Shown here one piece after another: positions 10,640 to 21,900 of a DNA stretch of 64,000 bases. The notes beneath the pieces were generated by a model, which searched no databases, was not told the origin of the DNA, and saw nothing but the letters and a program-made list of their open reading frames with translations. Source of the DNA: Leishmania infantum JPCM5 (Eukaryota > Euglenozoa > Kinetoplastea > Trypanosomatida > Trypanosomatidae); contig NC_009411.2 of the NCBI RefSeq assembly GCF_000002875.2, forward strand, positions 62,001-126,000, read 5' to 3'. The first letter of the stretch is position 1; every line of letters begins with the position of its first letter. The translations under genes and the position numbers were made by a program.

Positions 10640-11092
10640 TTACTTGGCCATGGGGTTTTGTGCAATGTACTCGACGGCGTCGGGAATGGACTGGATTTTC
10701 TCCGCATCGTGATCCGGGATGTCTAGAATAAATTCTTGTTCGATCGCAAACACAACCTCCACTACATCGAGAGAGTTCAAACCCAGATCCTTCACAAAGT
10801 GTGACTCAGGGGTCACCTTGGAGGCATCGACCTTCTCAAAGTTCTTTACTACCTCCAAAACACGGGTGAGGACGTCGTTCTTGTCAAGCAGGTACTGACC
10901 ACTGCGGGAAGACGGTTCATCGTGGTGGCTGCCGGAGTACGCTCGCAGCGAGCACATGAAAGAAGGGATGACGCGAGCATGAGATCCTGAAGGGACACGG
11001 ACAGCACTTCGCATCTGCGAGGACCTAGCCACAGCAGCGACTAAGGTAAACGCTGAGCGATTGCCCAGACGACGAATAACTGGGCGCTGCAT
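10640..11092 (-). CDS. ACP: Mitochondrial acyl carrier protein
   Basis: Carries acyl chains on a phosphopantetheine arm for mitochondrial type II fatty-acid synthesis and lipoate supply; ACP also acts as a structural subunit with LYR proteins. The 150-residue product starts at ATG with an Arg-rich, acid-free N-terminus to about residue 57, typical of a mitochondrial presequence, followed by the ACP four-helix domain (about 65-148). The attachment serine is S107 in LNSLD, within KDLGLNSLDVVEVV. The canonical DSL triplet is therefore NSL. This is the first gene of the leftward unit, next to the strand-switch region, and faces methylmalonyl-CoA mutase, another mitochondrial acyl enzyme. Confidence 0.95.
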   Translation of the reverse strand: MQRPVIRRLGNRSAFTLVAAVARSSQMRSAVRVPSGSHARVIPSFMCSLRAYSGSHHDEPSSRSGQYLLDKNDVLTRVLEVVKNFEKVDASKVTPESHFVKDLGLNSLDVVEVVFAIEQEFILDIPDHDAEKIQSIPDAVEYIAQNPMAK

Positions 11093-12752
11093 TCTCTCTG
11101 CTCTGCTGAGTTTGGGGTTTATGCTCGTTTCTTCCTTCTTTTCCTCTGTGAAAAAGGGAGATGTTTAGAGCAGTCGACAGGTGTGCTCGGCTCTTGAAAA
11201 AAAAAACACAAACAGCAAAAAAAAGTGTCTAGTCGTTGGCAGAGCAGTGTTTTAACCAAGGGCAGAGGCGAAGTAAGCGGAAGGAAAGTGAAGAATGGAA
11301 AGTGAAGATGAAGAGATCAAGAGCAAGCTTGGCGGGAATCCGAAACAGGTGCATTGGATTCACTATTCCACAGCATTGCCATGAGAAATGCCTCAGAGTC
11401 CCTTACAGCAGCTACTGGGAAACAGTGCCAGACCGCGAGGAGGGTTCAACAGTACAAGCTCTGGAGAAAGAAGCTGAGGAACGCATGCTATTTCTGCTTT
11501 GGAAAATGCGACTCAAACCAAGCGCAAGAGATATACTCGCGAAACAGAGCATCAAAAGAACAGTGATGGAACTGAGCCTAAGGAGGCACGCGGCGAACGA
11601 ATAGAGATCATTGGGCGCCGAGACGATGCTTCAGGAAAGGCAGCGTAAAGAAATAGAACTACGTGCTGAAAGTGCAATCCAGTCCAAGAGAAAACACCCC
11701 CGAGAGAAGCACATATAGTTCTAAAGCAGAGCATCTTTACGCATCCACACTGCTTGCAACACGATTTACCTGGCCATATGGTGCATTCTTTGCTGACAAC
11801 ACCTTCGCTCTCCCCTGTATCTTTCACAAGGCACATGGCAAAAGTGATCATAGGCACCAAACTCGCCTCATGCACGCTCGGCCAACCGCCGGCCGCCATG
11901 TGAGCAGGAAAACAAAGGATCGTCATTGGCAGTCTCAGAGCTGCCATCCCTTAATTAGTGCGAGAGAGCCAGAGGCACCCCTGCTTTTCCTTTGAAGTGG
12001 AAGTACAAATGTTTCTTTTTATGGTAACTGTGATGAAATTCAAGTACAAAATATCCCAAGACACATCGTGGAAAACGAAGCGTGCCCTAAAAGCTCAGAC
12101 GGCAAACAAAACAATACTATAAAGCTGTAAAGGCTCAACAATGGTAAACAAAACGGATTGAGGCAAAGCTTAGAACTTTTTAGGGTACCAAAAAGAAAGA
12201 CGTACATCAAGCGTCTTCAAAAACACAATCATTGCTATTGGGTATTGAGTTGATCTTAACCTACACCTAAAACTGATGATAAGCCGATGGCTGTGGTAGA
12301 ATCAAGCATAGTCACAAGCAAAAGAGAACAGTACCACTCTTGCGAAGCCCCAACCCACAGGGTTCAGTGTTTTCTCTTTTTTTTTTACAGCCCATGCGTT
12401 CGCTTGCAAACGTTCCTGATGCTATGCATCCTTTAAGCCACAGCAACTCGTCATCTACTGTATTGGCATCTCGCCACCTGGGCTTCAAAGCACTTATACT
12501 AGGAAAAACATCCACATGAGACTGGATATCACACTCCGGGTAACAGTTTCGTAAAACCCCACATTCTAATAAATGCTCATTCGCTTCAGTTATAATTGCA
12601 GACATTCTCGCTCCTCAACTCGGCCTCCGCGCACCTCCCTTACGAGGCACAGTAGTAACAGCTACGCGGCTTCGCCCTATCCAGCACATCCTTCCCCCCT
12701 CCTCCATCATGCCTTCCTCAAGTTGGGCAACATGCTCGGGAATCAGTACCAA

Positions 12753-13312
12753 GTATCCCACCCTGTGGGGAGGCCAAGTAGGCCCCTCTCCCCCCTCCTA
12801 TCCCCTGCCAGCGCCGGAGCCCCACTTCTCGTGGCGACAAGGGCCGAGAGTGCCTACGACGTGGCAGGGGGGGGGGTCTGTGCGATGCATGGCCACACTG
12901 ATGTGTCGGCGGTGGGGCCCTGGGTGGCGTTGCGTCGGGGTGGCCCGCGACAGCGAACACGCTTGTGCCGTCCATGTGGTAGGCAGGGTGTCGGCGTGGC
13001 TGGAACGCATTGCACCCGGCCCCGACTGCCGTTGCTGGTGCGGGGGGAGGGGGGGGCTGTGTGCCACCCCTACGGGGATGCACAGCAGGTGGGCGCCGGC
13101 GTGACGGGTGCGGGTGTGAGGCGACCTGCAGAGCGCGGCGGTGGTGTGGAGTATGAGGCAGGGGCCGTGCTCGGATGGCTGAGCCGGCGCGTTGCTGTAG
13201 GGCGTGTGTGTGCAGGGCTGCTTGGCACCACGCGATGTGCCCGTGACAGGGCCCGGCATAGCGTGGAGTGCAGCTAAGCTCCGATGCACCGTGACAACGA
13301 AGGAGCGTGTTG
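12753..13312 (+). repeat. SIDER-like dispersed repeat, copy 1 (in strand-switch region)
   Basis: A GC-rich ~550 bp unit that recurs at 17786, 22939 and 42648, all in the same orientation. The core from CCTATCCCCTGCCAGCG to the GTGACAGGG segment is nearly identical among copies, apart from G-run lengths and scattered substitutions. The 5' end is the GTATCCCACCCTGTGGGG type (shared with copy 2), and the 3' end is the CCCGGCATAGCGTGG type (shared with copy 4). Size, GC content and intergenic placement fit Leishmania SIDER retroposons (non-coding relatives of ingi/DIRE). The family name is inferred. Confidence 0.75.
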
Positions 13313-14009
13313 CTAACGGCTTTGTGTTAATTCGGCTCTCGCACACGGATTTGCGTTGGTAATTATTCTAGTCACCAAATTGGAAGGGTGGTAAGCCATG
13401 TTTTTCTTCACGCACTGAAAAACTGACTTTTGTATCATTCCCCTTTTGGAGGGAGAATGAAAAACGCTGGATGCTCGCGTGTTTTTTTCTTGGTATTCTT
13501 TTCTGTAGCCTCGGCGGTGGCGGTATGTGTGTGTGTGTCAGTGTTACGCTTTGACAAACTGTATTCCCTAGAATGTGTTCTTCTTTTTTTTTCTTCTTTG
13601 TTTAAAAGGAGCCTGATGTTTGCTGAATAAAGTTTTTTATCTTTTTCAAGAGACTTTCAGTTTAAAGTGAGCAAGGGCTTCTTTACTGATGACTTCCTTT
13701 TTCCCTAGTGCTATAACTGCTCTTTTGCATTCCTCTGCGCTGCGCGGGGTGGTTCTCAGGTTTTGAAAACCAACAAGGGAGAGGGTTCACTGGCAGCGTT
13801 TATCGATCTATCGAAGAAAGAGAAGTACCGTAGGGAGAAGTTGGCTCTTCGAGCGCTATATCGATCCTGCTTCTTTGGTGGTCTGCTGTGCACTTTCCCG
13901 ATTGCAAGTAGAAACGTTTGTGCCTGTTTTTTCTGGGTCTCTTTTACACTTTCCTCAGCTTGTGTTACCGAGGTTCACGGTTAATAAATGTGAAACGTTA
14001 GCATTGGGG

Positions 14010-14075
14010 ACGCCCCGGAAGCTCAGTTGATTACACCACTCCCGGCCTCTTTACCCTCTGTTCGACTCCTTGAAT
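14010..14075 (+). pseudogene. tRNA-like relic
   Basis: An A-box-like AGCTCAGTTGATTA (14020-14033) is followed 40 nt on by a near-perfect B box TGTTCGACTCC (14059-14069), within about 4 nt of normal tRNA spacing. The D stem (GCTC versus CACC), T stem (CTCTG versus CCTTG) and acceptor arm do not pair, and no Pol III T-run follows closely. It is best read as a decayed tRNA gene; isotype cannot be assigned. tRNA genes often sit in trypanosomatid strand-switch regions. A tRNA-like extragenic promoter for a small RNA is the alternative, but no such RNA was recognised nearby. Confidence 0.4.
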
Positions 14076-14587
14076 TATACTTGTATATCTGTTGACTTGT
14101 TCCTGGTAGAATGACACGTTGTAAAAAAAAAGCAGTGAGCTCACCTCCTGTATACTATCAATATTTATTAGCTGTCTGGGAATAACCGGTAGTTGCCCTT
14201 TTTTCATGTACTCGACGGTGTCGAAGTTGTCAAGCTGCTCTTTTCTCTATATTGCATGCAATGGATACGCTTTTCCCGTATCGCTGCTTTCATGAATCGC
14301 GTATTGTATAGGAGGCAGGGGACGTGAGAGTGTTTCCGTCGAGAAACTATTCTGGGCTATGCACCGATGAGTGTGCACATTAAAGGGGAGAAAATGCAAA
14401 AGTAACTGCCTCACGAGCGTGCCACCCGGGAAGCGTCTCTGTAGCCGAAAAAAAAATGCGTGCATTTCTCTATCATGACAGCGCGTCTGTGTTTGCGAAG
14501 CGCTGATGCCATTTATTTTTATTGCAGGCTCCATTGGGTGAGCTGTACTACTGCCGTACTGTAGTTTCGTAAAGCAACTTTGCATAT

Positions 14588-14745
14588 ACTATTCCTTTGC
14601 TTTCTCTTTTTTTTTGGTCGCCTTTAATTATGAAAAATTAGCGCTCCCGGCGTCGTAGAGCTGATCTTAAGCACACAAAAACAGCAAAAGAAAGGGATCC
14701 TCTGGAACTGCAGCCTACATATTCTGTCATTTTTTGTTACCCTAG
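14588..14745 (+). promoter_or_regulatory. Candidate splice-leader acceptors for methylmalonyl-CoA mutase
   Basis: A strong pyrimidine tract at about 14588-14617 precedes the AG at 14640-14641. A second, shorter T-rich tract ends in CCCTAG with AG at 14744-14745, 22 nt before the ATG at 14767. Either gives a short 5' UTR; the sequence alone does not choose between them. Confidence 0.4.
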
Positions 14746-14766
14746 AATCGGTGCAGGTACACAAAA

Positions 14767-16938
14767 ATGATGCGCCGGGTTTCTGTCTTGCTCTCCGCAG
14801 CATACCCACAGGAGTGGATTGCTGCGGCAAAAAAGGAGTTAAAGAACCGCGACCCATCGACCTTGACCATTCATTCTATCAACGGATTCGACATCAAGCC
14901 GCTTTACGTCGCCGATGATGTCGAGAGTCACCCGGCGCTGCCTGGATTCTTCCCATACACCCGTGGCGTCCACTCGACGATGTATACTGGCCGTCCGTGG
15001 ACTATTCGGCAATACGCTGGCTTCTCCACTGCTGAGGAGTCCAACAATTTCTACAAGACCGCCCTAAAGAATGGACAGCAAGGTCTCTCCGTCGCGTTTG
15101 ATCTGGCGACGCACCGCGGCTACGACTCTGACCATCCGCGCGTGACTGGTGATGTGGGTATGGCTGGTGTTGCGGTGGATTCAGTTGAGGACATGAAGCT
15201 ACTCTTCAACGATATTCCTCTGGACAAGGTGAGTGTTTCCATGACTATGAATGGTGCTGTCATCCCTGTTCTCGCCTTTTTCGCGGTAGCGGCGGAGGAG
15301 AGCGGTGTCCCGCAAGAAAAGCTACGGGGAACCATTCAGAACGACATATTGAAGGAGTTCATGGTGCGGAACACGTACATTTTCCCTCCAACTCCTTCAA
15401 TGCGCATCCTTGGTGATGTTATGGCCTACCTGAGCAAGCGTCAGCCTATGTTCAATAGTATCAGTATCAGTGGCTATCACATCCAAGAGGCAGGTGGTCA
15501 CGGTGCCTTAGAGCTAGCATTCACCATTGCCGACGGCCTTGAATACATCCGCTGCGCCGAGCAGCGCGGTTTGACGGTGGACGATGTGGCGCCGCGCTTT
15601 TCCTTCTTCTTTGGCATTGGCATGAACTTCTACTGCGAGATTGCGAAACTTCGGGCTGCCAGGATGCTGTGGGCGACGTACGTGAAGAAGAAGTTCAATC
15701 CCAAGAATCCTAAGAGTCTGCTTCTGCGAACGCACTCACAGACGTCCGGCTGGTCGCTGACGGAGCAGGACATGGAAAACAACATCATTCGTACCACGAT
15801 TGAGGCCATGGCAGCTGTGATGGGCGGTGTGCAAAGTCTGCACACGAATGCCTTCGATGAGGCAGTGGCACTCCCGTCAATACAGAGTTCTCGTATCGCG
15901 CGTAACACACAGATCATCATTCAGGAAGAAACACACATTTGCAGCGTTGTCGACCCATGGGGTGGCTCGTATATGATGGAGGCTCTGACGCAGGAGATGA
16001 TCAAGAAGGCATCCGCAATCATTGACGACGTGGAAGCGAAGGGCGGTATGACCAAATGCATCGAGGAAGGGTTCCCCAAGCTGATGATAGAGGAGAGCGC
16101 CGCGCGGCGGCAGGCGGCCATTGATTCTGGCGCGGAGACCATTGTTGGCGTTAACAAGTACGTTAACCCAGTCGATAAGATACCTGAGACGCTTCGCATC
16201 GATGACAAAAAGGTACGTGCAGGTCAGATTGCTGCCTTGGAGAAGCTGAAGGCTACCCGCGACACGGCCAAGGTACAGGAAATGCTCAAGAAAGTGACGG
16301 AGGCTTGTAGGGACGAGAAGATCAATATTCTCGAGGCTGCTATTGAGGCTGCGCGGGCACGTGCAACGCTCGGCGAGATTACTTCTGCTATGGAGGAGGT
16401 CTACGGCCGTTACGTTGCAAGGAGCCAGGTAGTGCAAGGCGTATACTACAACTCCTACCTGAGAGGGGGCAACAAGGAGGATCAGAATCACGTCGCGGCT
16501 GTCAAAGCTCGCATCGACGCCTTCGCTGCGAAGGAAGGTCGTCGCCCGCGTATTATGGTGGCCAAAATAGGCCAGGACGGACATGACCGTGGGGCAAAAG
16601 TGGTAGCCACTGGTCTTGCTGACATGGGCTATGATGTAGATATCGGCCCGCTCTTCCAGACCCCCGAGGAGGTTGCCCGCCATGCTGTCGAAAACGACGT
16701 GCACATCTGCGGCGCGAGCTCACTGGCTGCAGGTCATCGAACGCTGATTCCGCAGCTCATCCAGGAGCTGAAGAAGCTTGGTGCCGACGATATCATTGTC
16801 ACTGCCGGTGGCGTTATACCACCCGATGACTACCAGAGTCTCTATGACGCCGGCGTAAAACTCATCTTTGGTCCCGGCACGCCCATACCGAAGTGTGCTG
16901 AACAGATGATCGAGGTCCTTGAGGCTCGTCAGAAATGA
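14767..16938 (+). CDS. MUT: Methylmalonyl-CoA mutase, mitochondrial
   Basis: Adenosylcobalamin enzyme that interconverts (R)-methylmalonyl-CoA and succinyl-CoA in mitochondria, linking propionyl-CoA, odd-chain and branched amino-acid carbon to the TCA cycle. The 723-residue protein begins MMRRVS with only a very short presequence. Residues ~1-560 form the substrate-binding TIM barrel (blocks [23 protein letters not shown]). Residues ~585-720 form the cobalamin domain with DGHDRG at 604-609, whose H606 is the lower cobalt ligand, plus the GASSLAAGH and TAGG loops. Both domains are in one chain, as in the human enzyme and unlike two-subunit forms. It is the first gene of the rightward unit. Identification is secure. 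Confidence 0.98.
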   Translation: MMRRVSVLLSAAYPQEWIAAAKKELKNRDPSTLTIHSINGFDIKPLYVADDVESHPALPGFFPYTRGVHSTMYTGRPWTIRQYAGFSTAEESNNFYKTALKNGQQGLSVAFDLATHRGYDSDHPRVTGDVGMAGVAVDSVEDMKLLFNDIPLDKVSVSMTMNGAVIPVLAFFAVAAEESGVPQEKLRGTIQNDILKEFMVRNTYIFPPTPSMRILGDVMAYLSKRQPMFNSISISGYHIQEAGGHGALELAFTIADGLEYIRCAEQRGLTVDDVAPRFSFFFGIGMNFYCEIAKLRAARMLWATYVKKKFNPKNPKSLLLRTHSQTSGWSLTEQDMENNIIRTTIEAMAAVMGGVQSLHTNAFDEAVALPSIQSSRIARNTQIIIQEETHICSVVDPWGGSYMMEALTQEMIKKASAIIDDVEAKGGMTKCIEEGFPKLMIEESAARRQAAIDSGAETIVGVNKYVNPVDKIPETLRIDDKKVRAGQIAALEKLKATRDTAKVQEMLKKVTEACRDEKINILEAAIEAARARATLGEITSAMEEVYGRYVARSQVVQGVYYNSYLRGGNKEDQNHVAAVKARIDAFAAKEGRRPRIMVAKIGQDGHDRGAKVVATGLADMGYDVDIGPLFQTPEEVARHAVENDVHICGASSLAAGHRTLIPQLIQELKKLGADDIIVTAGGVIPPDDYQSLYDAGVKLIFGPGTPIPKCAEQMIEVLEARQK

Positions 16939-18937
16939 ATGCACACATTATTTAACGCAACAAGCTTCGATTCGCAGTCTCACCACAAAACGTTTTTTTT
17001 TGGTTTCACTCTGACTTTCCCCTCTTTCTGCTTGCTCTGCGAAGTCTACACGCCATGCTTCATGTACGGTTTCGCTTCCCTCTTCTTCCTCTTTTCTTTT
17101 GTTTGAGTTCATTTTTTTCCCCTCTCACTCCGGGGGTTGTGCGACTGCTTTGCTCTTTTCTTGCTCAAGGCGCCTCTTCTCTCGTTTGTGAACAGGTTTG
17201 ACGCCTCCCAGCTCGCGCTTTATTTCAGAAGTTTGGTATGTGACGTCACCAACGTAGGCTTCACTGGAGCTTTCTGCAGTCTCGCCCGCGTACAACGCTC
17301 CAAAAGCATACGCGAGAAAAACTCAGTCAAGACCAAACAAATGCACCCGTCTGGACGCTTACAGAAGACACGGAGCACGAGACCTCTCTCCACACCCAAT
17401 TGCACTAAAGGCAGCGAAAGAAAAGAAGCTAGTTTTTTCTGTATCGTCGTACCGTGCCCAACATTTCTTTTGCGTGCCACGTAACGGGCGCCGCTCGCTC
17501 TACTCCTTCTTTACGCCCTTGCCCACGATGACTAGGCACACGACCGGTAACACGGCAGTCCACCAACGCAGCATTTGCTTTACCACTTTGCGCTCCCTCG
17601 TAAAAGGAAGGAAACAACCGGGAAAAGAAAACGACTTTAGCCCATCAGTTTTGAGCACATGGCTCAGATCTGCACGTGCGCGTGTAAGCAAGCGATTTTT
17701 TCCTTTGATTTCTTACTTTTTGCTTTCGTACAGATGGCAGTAATCCTTCATGACGGGCAACACCTTGCTGCGGTATCGGCACCCGGTATCCCACCCTGTG
17801 GGGAGGCCAAGTAGGCCCCTCTCCCCCCTCCTATCCCCTGCCAGCGCCGGAGCCCCACTTCTCGTGGTGACAAGGGTCGAGAGTGCCTACGACGTGGCAG
17901 GGGGGGGGTCTGTGCGATGCATGGCCACACTGATGTGTCGGCGGTGGGGCCCTGGGTGGCGTTGCGTCGGGGTGGCCCGCGACAGCGAACACGCTTGTGC
18001 CGTCCATGTGGTAGGCAGGGTGTCGGCGTGGCTGGAACGCATTGCACCCGGCCCCGACTGCCGTTGCTGGTGCGGGGGGAGGGGGCCTGTGTGCCACCCC
18101 TACGGGGATGCACAGCAGGTGGGCGCCGGCGTGACGGGTGCGGGTGTGCGGCGACCTGCAGAGCGCGGCGGTGGTGTGGAGTATGAGGCAGGGGCCGTGC
18201 TCGGATGGCTGAGCCGGCGCGTTGCTGTAGGGCGTGTGTGTGCAGGGCTGCTTGGCACCACGCGATGTGCCCGTGACAGGGGCGGGGCGGAGTTCAGCTC
18301 CGATGCACCGTGACAGAGAAGGAGCGTGTTGGAGAGAGAAAAACGAAACGTTCACAGTGACAGAGCCGTTGTCCCTTCAAAACAGCGACGATCGAAGAGG
18401 GGGAGAAGAGAACGGCAGTCGAAGCTGAGTGGGCTTTGCGCTGCACTCTATGCGTGTACTGAGGCGCTTGATGCATCGAGGCGCGAACCGCATATGTAGG
18501 CGATGCGAAATGTTGACGGGCTTGCGGAAGGTAAAACTGGCGAGCGCGAAAACCGTGTACTTGCGTGTCTGTCTTCTGCGAGTGCTTGGAGACTGTACAA
18601 CTGGGCACGGAGGAGGAGGCCGTTGCTCAAGTCGCACAACTTCTACTCGCATCCCCGCTTTACTTTCATCTTTGGCTCTTGACCGCAGTTTACGCATATC
18701 GACGCAGTGCACGTTGACAGAACAAACGGGAGAGACGCAGAAAGGGCTGGCATGTATGAGGTAACGGCACGCACGGCTGTTTCTTCCTGTCGTCACAAAT
18801 ATTGGCCGAATCCCTCCGTTTTCACCCTGACATCACCGCAGCTGTAACTGCAGCAGCAAATCGCTTGGAGCGATTCACACGCATCCCCTTCCGACAAGTA
18901 TTTGCCTACACTTTTCTCTTTGCCTCATATCAACCCC
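16939..18937. other. Intergenic between MUT and CAND1, with repeat copy 2
   Basis: Two kilobases without a gene. The first ~800 bp has many T and CT tracts and should be the MUT 3' UTR. The repeat copy at 17786-18332 follows. CAND1 5' flank begins near a CT tract ending in CATCACCGCAG (AG at 18840-18841), a likely splice-leader acceptor. Confidence 0.6.
17786..18332 (+). repeat. SIDER-like dispersed repeat, copy 2
   Basis: Same core as copies 1, 3 and 4. The 5' end is the GTATCCCACCCTGTGGGG type, like copy 1. Internally it has GTGCGGCGACC, like copy 3, where copies 1 and 4 have GTGAGGCGACC. The 3' end is shortened (GGGGCGGGGCGGAGTTCAGC) before rejoining copies 1 and 4 at CTCCGATGCACCGTGACA. 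It probably lies in the MUT 3' UTR or just beyond it. Confidence 0.75.
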
Positions 18938-21900
18938 ATGGCACCGTTTTCAGCATGTAGTTTCTTGAGGGGCATCAAACATGTCGATAAGGACCTGCGA
19001 CTGATGGCCCTGTTTGATCTTCGGCGTCACGTGCAGAGCGCTGACGAGAACAGCATCACCAACGAAGTGGTCGATAAAGTGCTTTCCTGCCTTTCTCCCG
19101 ACGAGCGGTGTGAGGAGGTTCAGAATGAGGCCGCCAACGCGCTTCCAGACATGGTGGTGAAGTGCAGCCAGAGAGACGTTATTCTCCAGTACCTGTTGTC
19201 GACCGTCACGAAAACGCGTGTTTCGGATGATGGCGATGGCGCCAACCTGCAGTACCTCAGTGGGATGACTTTCAGGAAGTGCTGTACTGAGTTCGCCAGC
19301 GAGGCTCGCAGAAACGTTGCTTTCTGGCAAAAGCAAATCGATGTGGCTCGGCATCTCTGCGTCCGCTGCGCAGCGCAACTTGAGGTGGACGACTTGGAGG
19401 ACACTGCGCGTGAGATTCTTTATACCGCGGTGAACGCACTCGTGCCCGCCTACAAAGACGTACTAGGCGAGCGCGATGCCCTTGTAAAGATGGCGGTGAG
19501 GGACTTCCAGAAAACCAATTCGATCCGACACGCGAGCCTGACCCTGGTTGAGTCCTTGCTGACGCTTTTAAGGGCAGCGACGCAAGAGAGCGTGGTGGCG
19601 GAGTCGCTGAAGCTGCTTGTGACTGCGACATCCAGCGAACAGTACGTCGCCTACCTCCAGCTCTGCGAGGTCGAGATGCGCGTGCTGCGGTGGCCTCCGA
19701 TGCCGGTGGTGCAGCAGATCATCGACTCCGCTTGCGAGCGTCTGGCCCACGCTGCGGAGCACTATGATGAGGGGGAGGACAGCACGGAGACACTGCTTGA
19801 AGTTGTCTGCTCTCTTTTGCAGCTGAACGCAAGTGGCGGGGCCCCGTCGTGGCGCGGCGCCTTCGCCGCTGTAAAGGATTTGGTCGCCTTCGATCCATAC
19901 GCTTCAGGTGCAGAGGAGGACGCCTACGCCGCAGACGGTGGGTACGACGGGGATTACGACGAGTACTACGAGTACGACAATGGGACATCAGATTCTACAT
20001 GGAAGCTGCGCATGTGGGCCGTTCGCGTCCTTCAGGTGCTGGTGGCGCAGCATGACGACAAGGAGTTGGGCATGCAGTCCCTGAACATAGCGGCGACCAC
20101 ACTCCAGGACCGCGTTCAAGTAGTGCATCTGGAGGCCGTGAAGCTGGTGCGCACGGTGGTCCGTCACTCCTACGTGCATGACGCGGATTGCGTCGCGTTG
20201 GTCACGAACCGCTGCCACGAACTCTGCAAGCTCGTCGGTATCGAAGATGAAAAGGCTACAGCGTCCCTGATGAAGGCTCTCGAAGACATCTTTGCCACCT
20301 TCGCACACGCTGTCGCTTTTTGTGAAAGCACCGTGCCTCTGCTGCTGAATCAAGTCCGCGCCCACTTCTCCGCAGTTGCAGCCGATGCGGCCGCCTTGGA
20401 GGGATGCCGGAGCATCGTGGCGAGTATTATCAGGGCAAGAGGAGAAGGTGCATTGTTGAGCAGCGAGACCGTGAACCTTGCCAAGGAGTTGCCGGTGTTG
20501 TGCTTGTGCGGAGGCAATTCGAGCGCCACTGCGGCCTGCATCACCAAGGTCAGCGACACACTCGCGCAGGTGTACAGCGCCACGCACGACGTATCTGTAC
20601 CGGCTGTTCTGGGCAGCAACTATGGTGCACTGCTTGAGAACGGTACCTTTCCTGCCGCATGCCGAGCGGCGGCCGCGGAGAGTCTGGCAAACTGGGCTGC
20701 AGCCCATGGTCTTTCGGCGCTGGAGCAGCCGGCAATCGCCCTGTGGCGCGCGCTGGACTACGACGAAGTAAAACTGCCTGTTCTTCGTGCACTGAGCATC
20801 ATGACAGGCAGCAGTGCATCTTCAGCATCTGTTCCGACGTCTGTGCTGGAGAAAGTGGCGGCATTGGTCGAGTCAGAGTCAGCAAGTGTGCGGGCGGCCT
20901 CAGTCGAGGTGCTACTGCGCCGCCTTTCAGTTCCCAACACGCCACCGTTGACGGCGTCGTTTATGCAGCACTTGACGACCCTGTTTGCACCGGGCCACCC
21001 CCTGTCACTGTCGTCGTGTGAACTAGCCGAGATGTGCGCACTGGCGCTTCTTCTGGCACAGCTTTTCCGGCACCAAACAGAGCAGGTTGTCTCGTTTTAC
21101 GAGACCTACTTTGCTGGAGTGTGGGAACACGTTGCTCGACTGGCTGATGCAGTGCTGTGGAGCCGGAGCCTGATGAACCCAGCACTAGACAGCCTCATGG
21201 CGCTTGTGGGCACCGTGTATGAGCACGAATATGCGTCGCGATTGCCTATCGAGGACGACGTGCGGCAGTTTCTGGTGTCGAACCAGTCACACATCCCATG
21301 CATCTTCACGGTGGTGCGCTGCGTGGGTGCCGGCTCCCCGTCCGCCGTGAACGCCTTTTTGCACACTCTTTCTCCCCAACTTGTGGAAAGGGCGCACTTC
21401 CTTCTCTGCGTTGGCGAGGCTGGACAGGCAAGCGGGCTGAGTGCCGACTGGTCTGCGCTGGTTCTTGGCAGTGTGCAGAGCAAGGAAGGCGAGCTGGTGC
21501 GGTCTTGCGGCGAGCGGTCGCTTTCCTTGTGCATGCTGCACCCCGGCAACGCCGAGACTATCTTGATGCCGTGCGGTGAGAGGGCCGTGGACAGTGGCAC
21601 CACTGGCCGGTACTACTATGTGAAGTCCATCAAAGAAGCTGCCACACTGGCCCTCTCGCGGTACAATACCGCATTTCACGACGCCGCGGTGAGCAAACGC
21701 TTGTTGTCTCTCTTCCTTCAGTCATCCGCCAGCGCGGACCTGGTGGAGCTGTACGGGGCATGTGCCGGGATTCTCAGCATGTTCATGCTTGACGCAGAGC
21801 GGGGCGTGATGATCGCTGACACCTTGTTCAAGACGGAGGCGTCGCTGGATACGCGTGTGACGTGCATGGTGGCCCTGCGCTACTTCCTGAGCACGCTGGC

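Larger units (their letters stand above)
11093..14766. promoter_or_regulatory. Divergent strand-switch region (presumed bidirectional transcription start)
   Basis: Every gene to the left is on the minus strand and every gene to the right on the plus strand, so transcription must diverge from here. In trypanosomatids such regions start polycistronic transcription in both directions without a classical promoter; that role is inferred. The left half (about 11100-12650) is A/T-rich with poly-A and poly-T runs (for example near 11199-11223 and 12377-12386). The centre holds a copy of the dispersed GC-rich repeat (12753-13312), and the right half a tRNA-like relic near 14010-14075. No open frame starting with ATG has coding character. 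Confidence 0.8.

Noticed and set aside
12573..13277. Cys- and Arg-rich open frames within the dispersed repeat copies (also near 17750, 23214 and 42625)
   Set aside because: The frames change between copies with G-run length, as expected for a non-coding repeat; no frame is preserved in all four.
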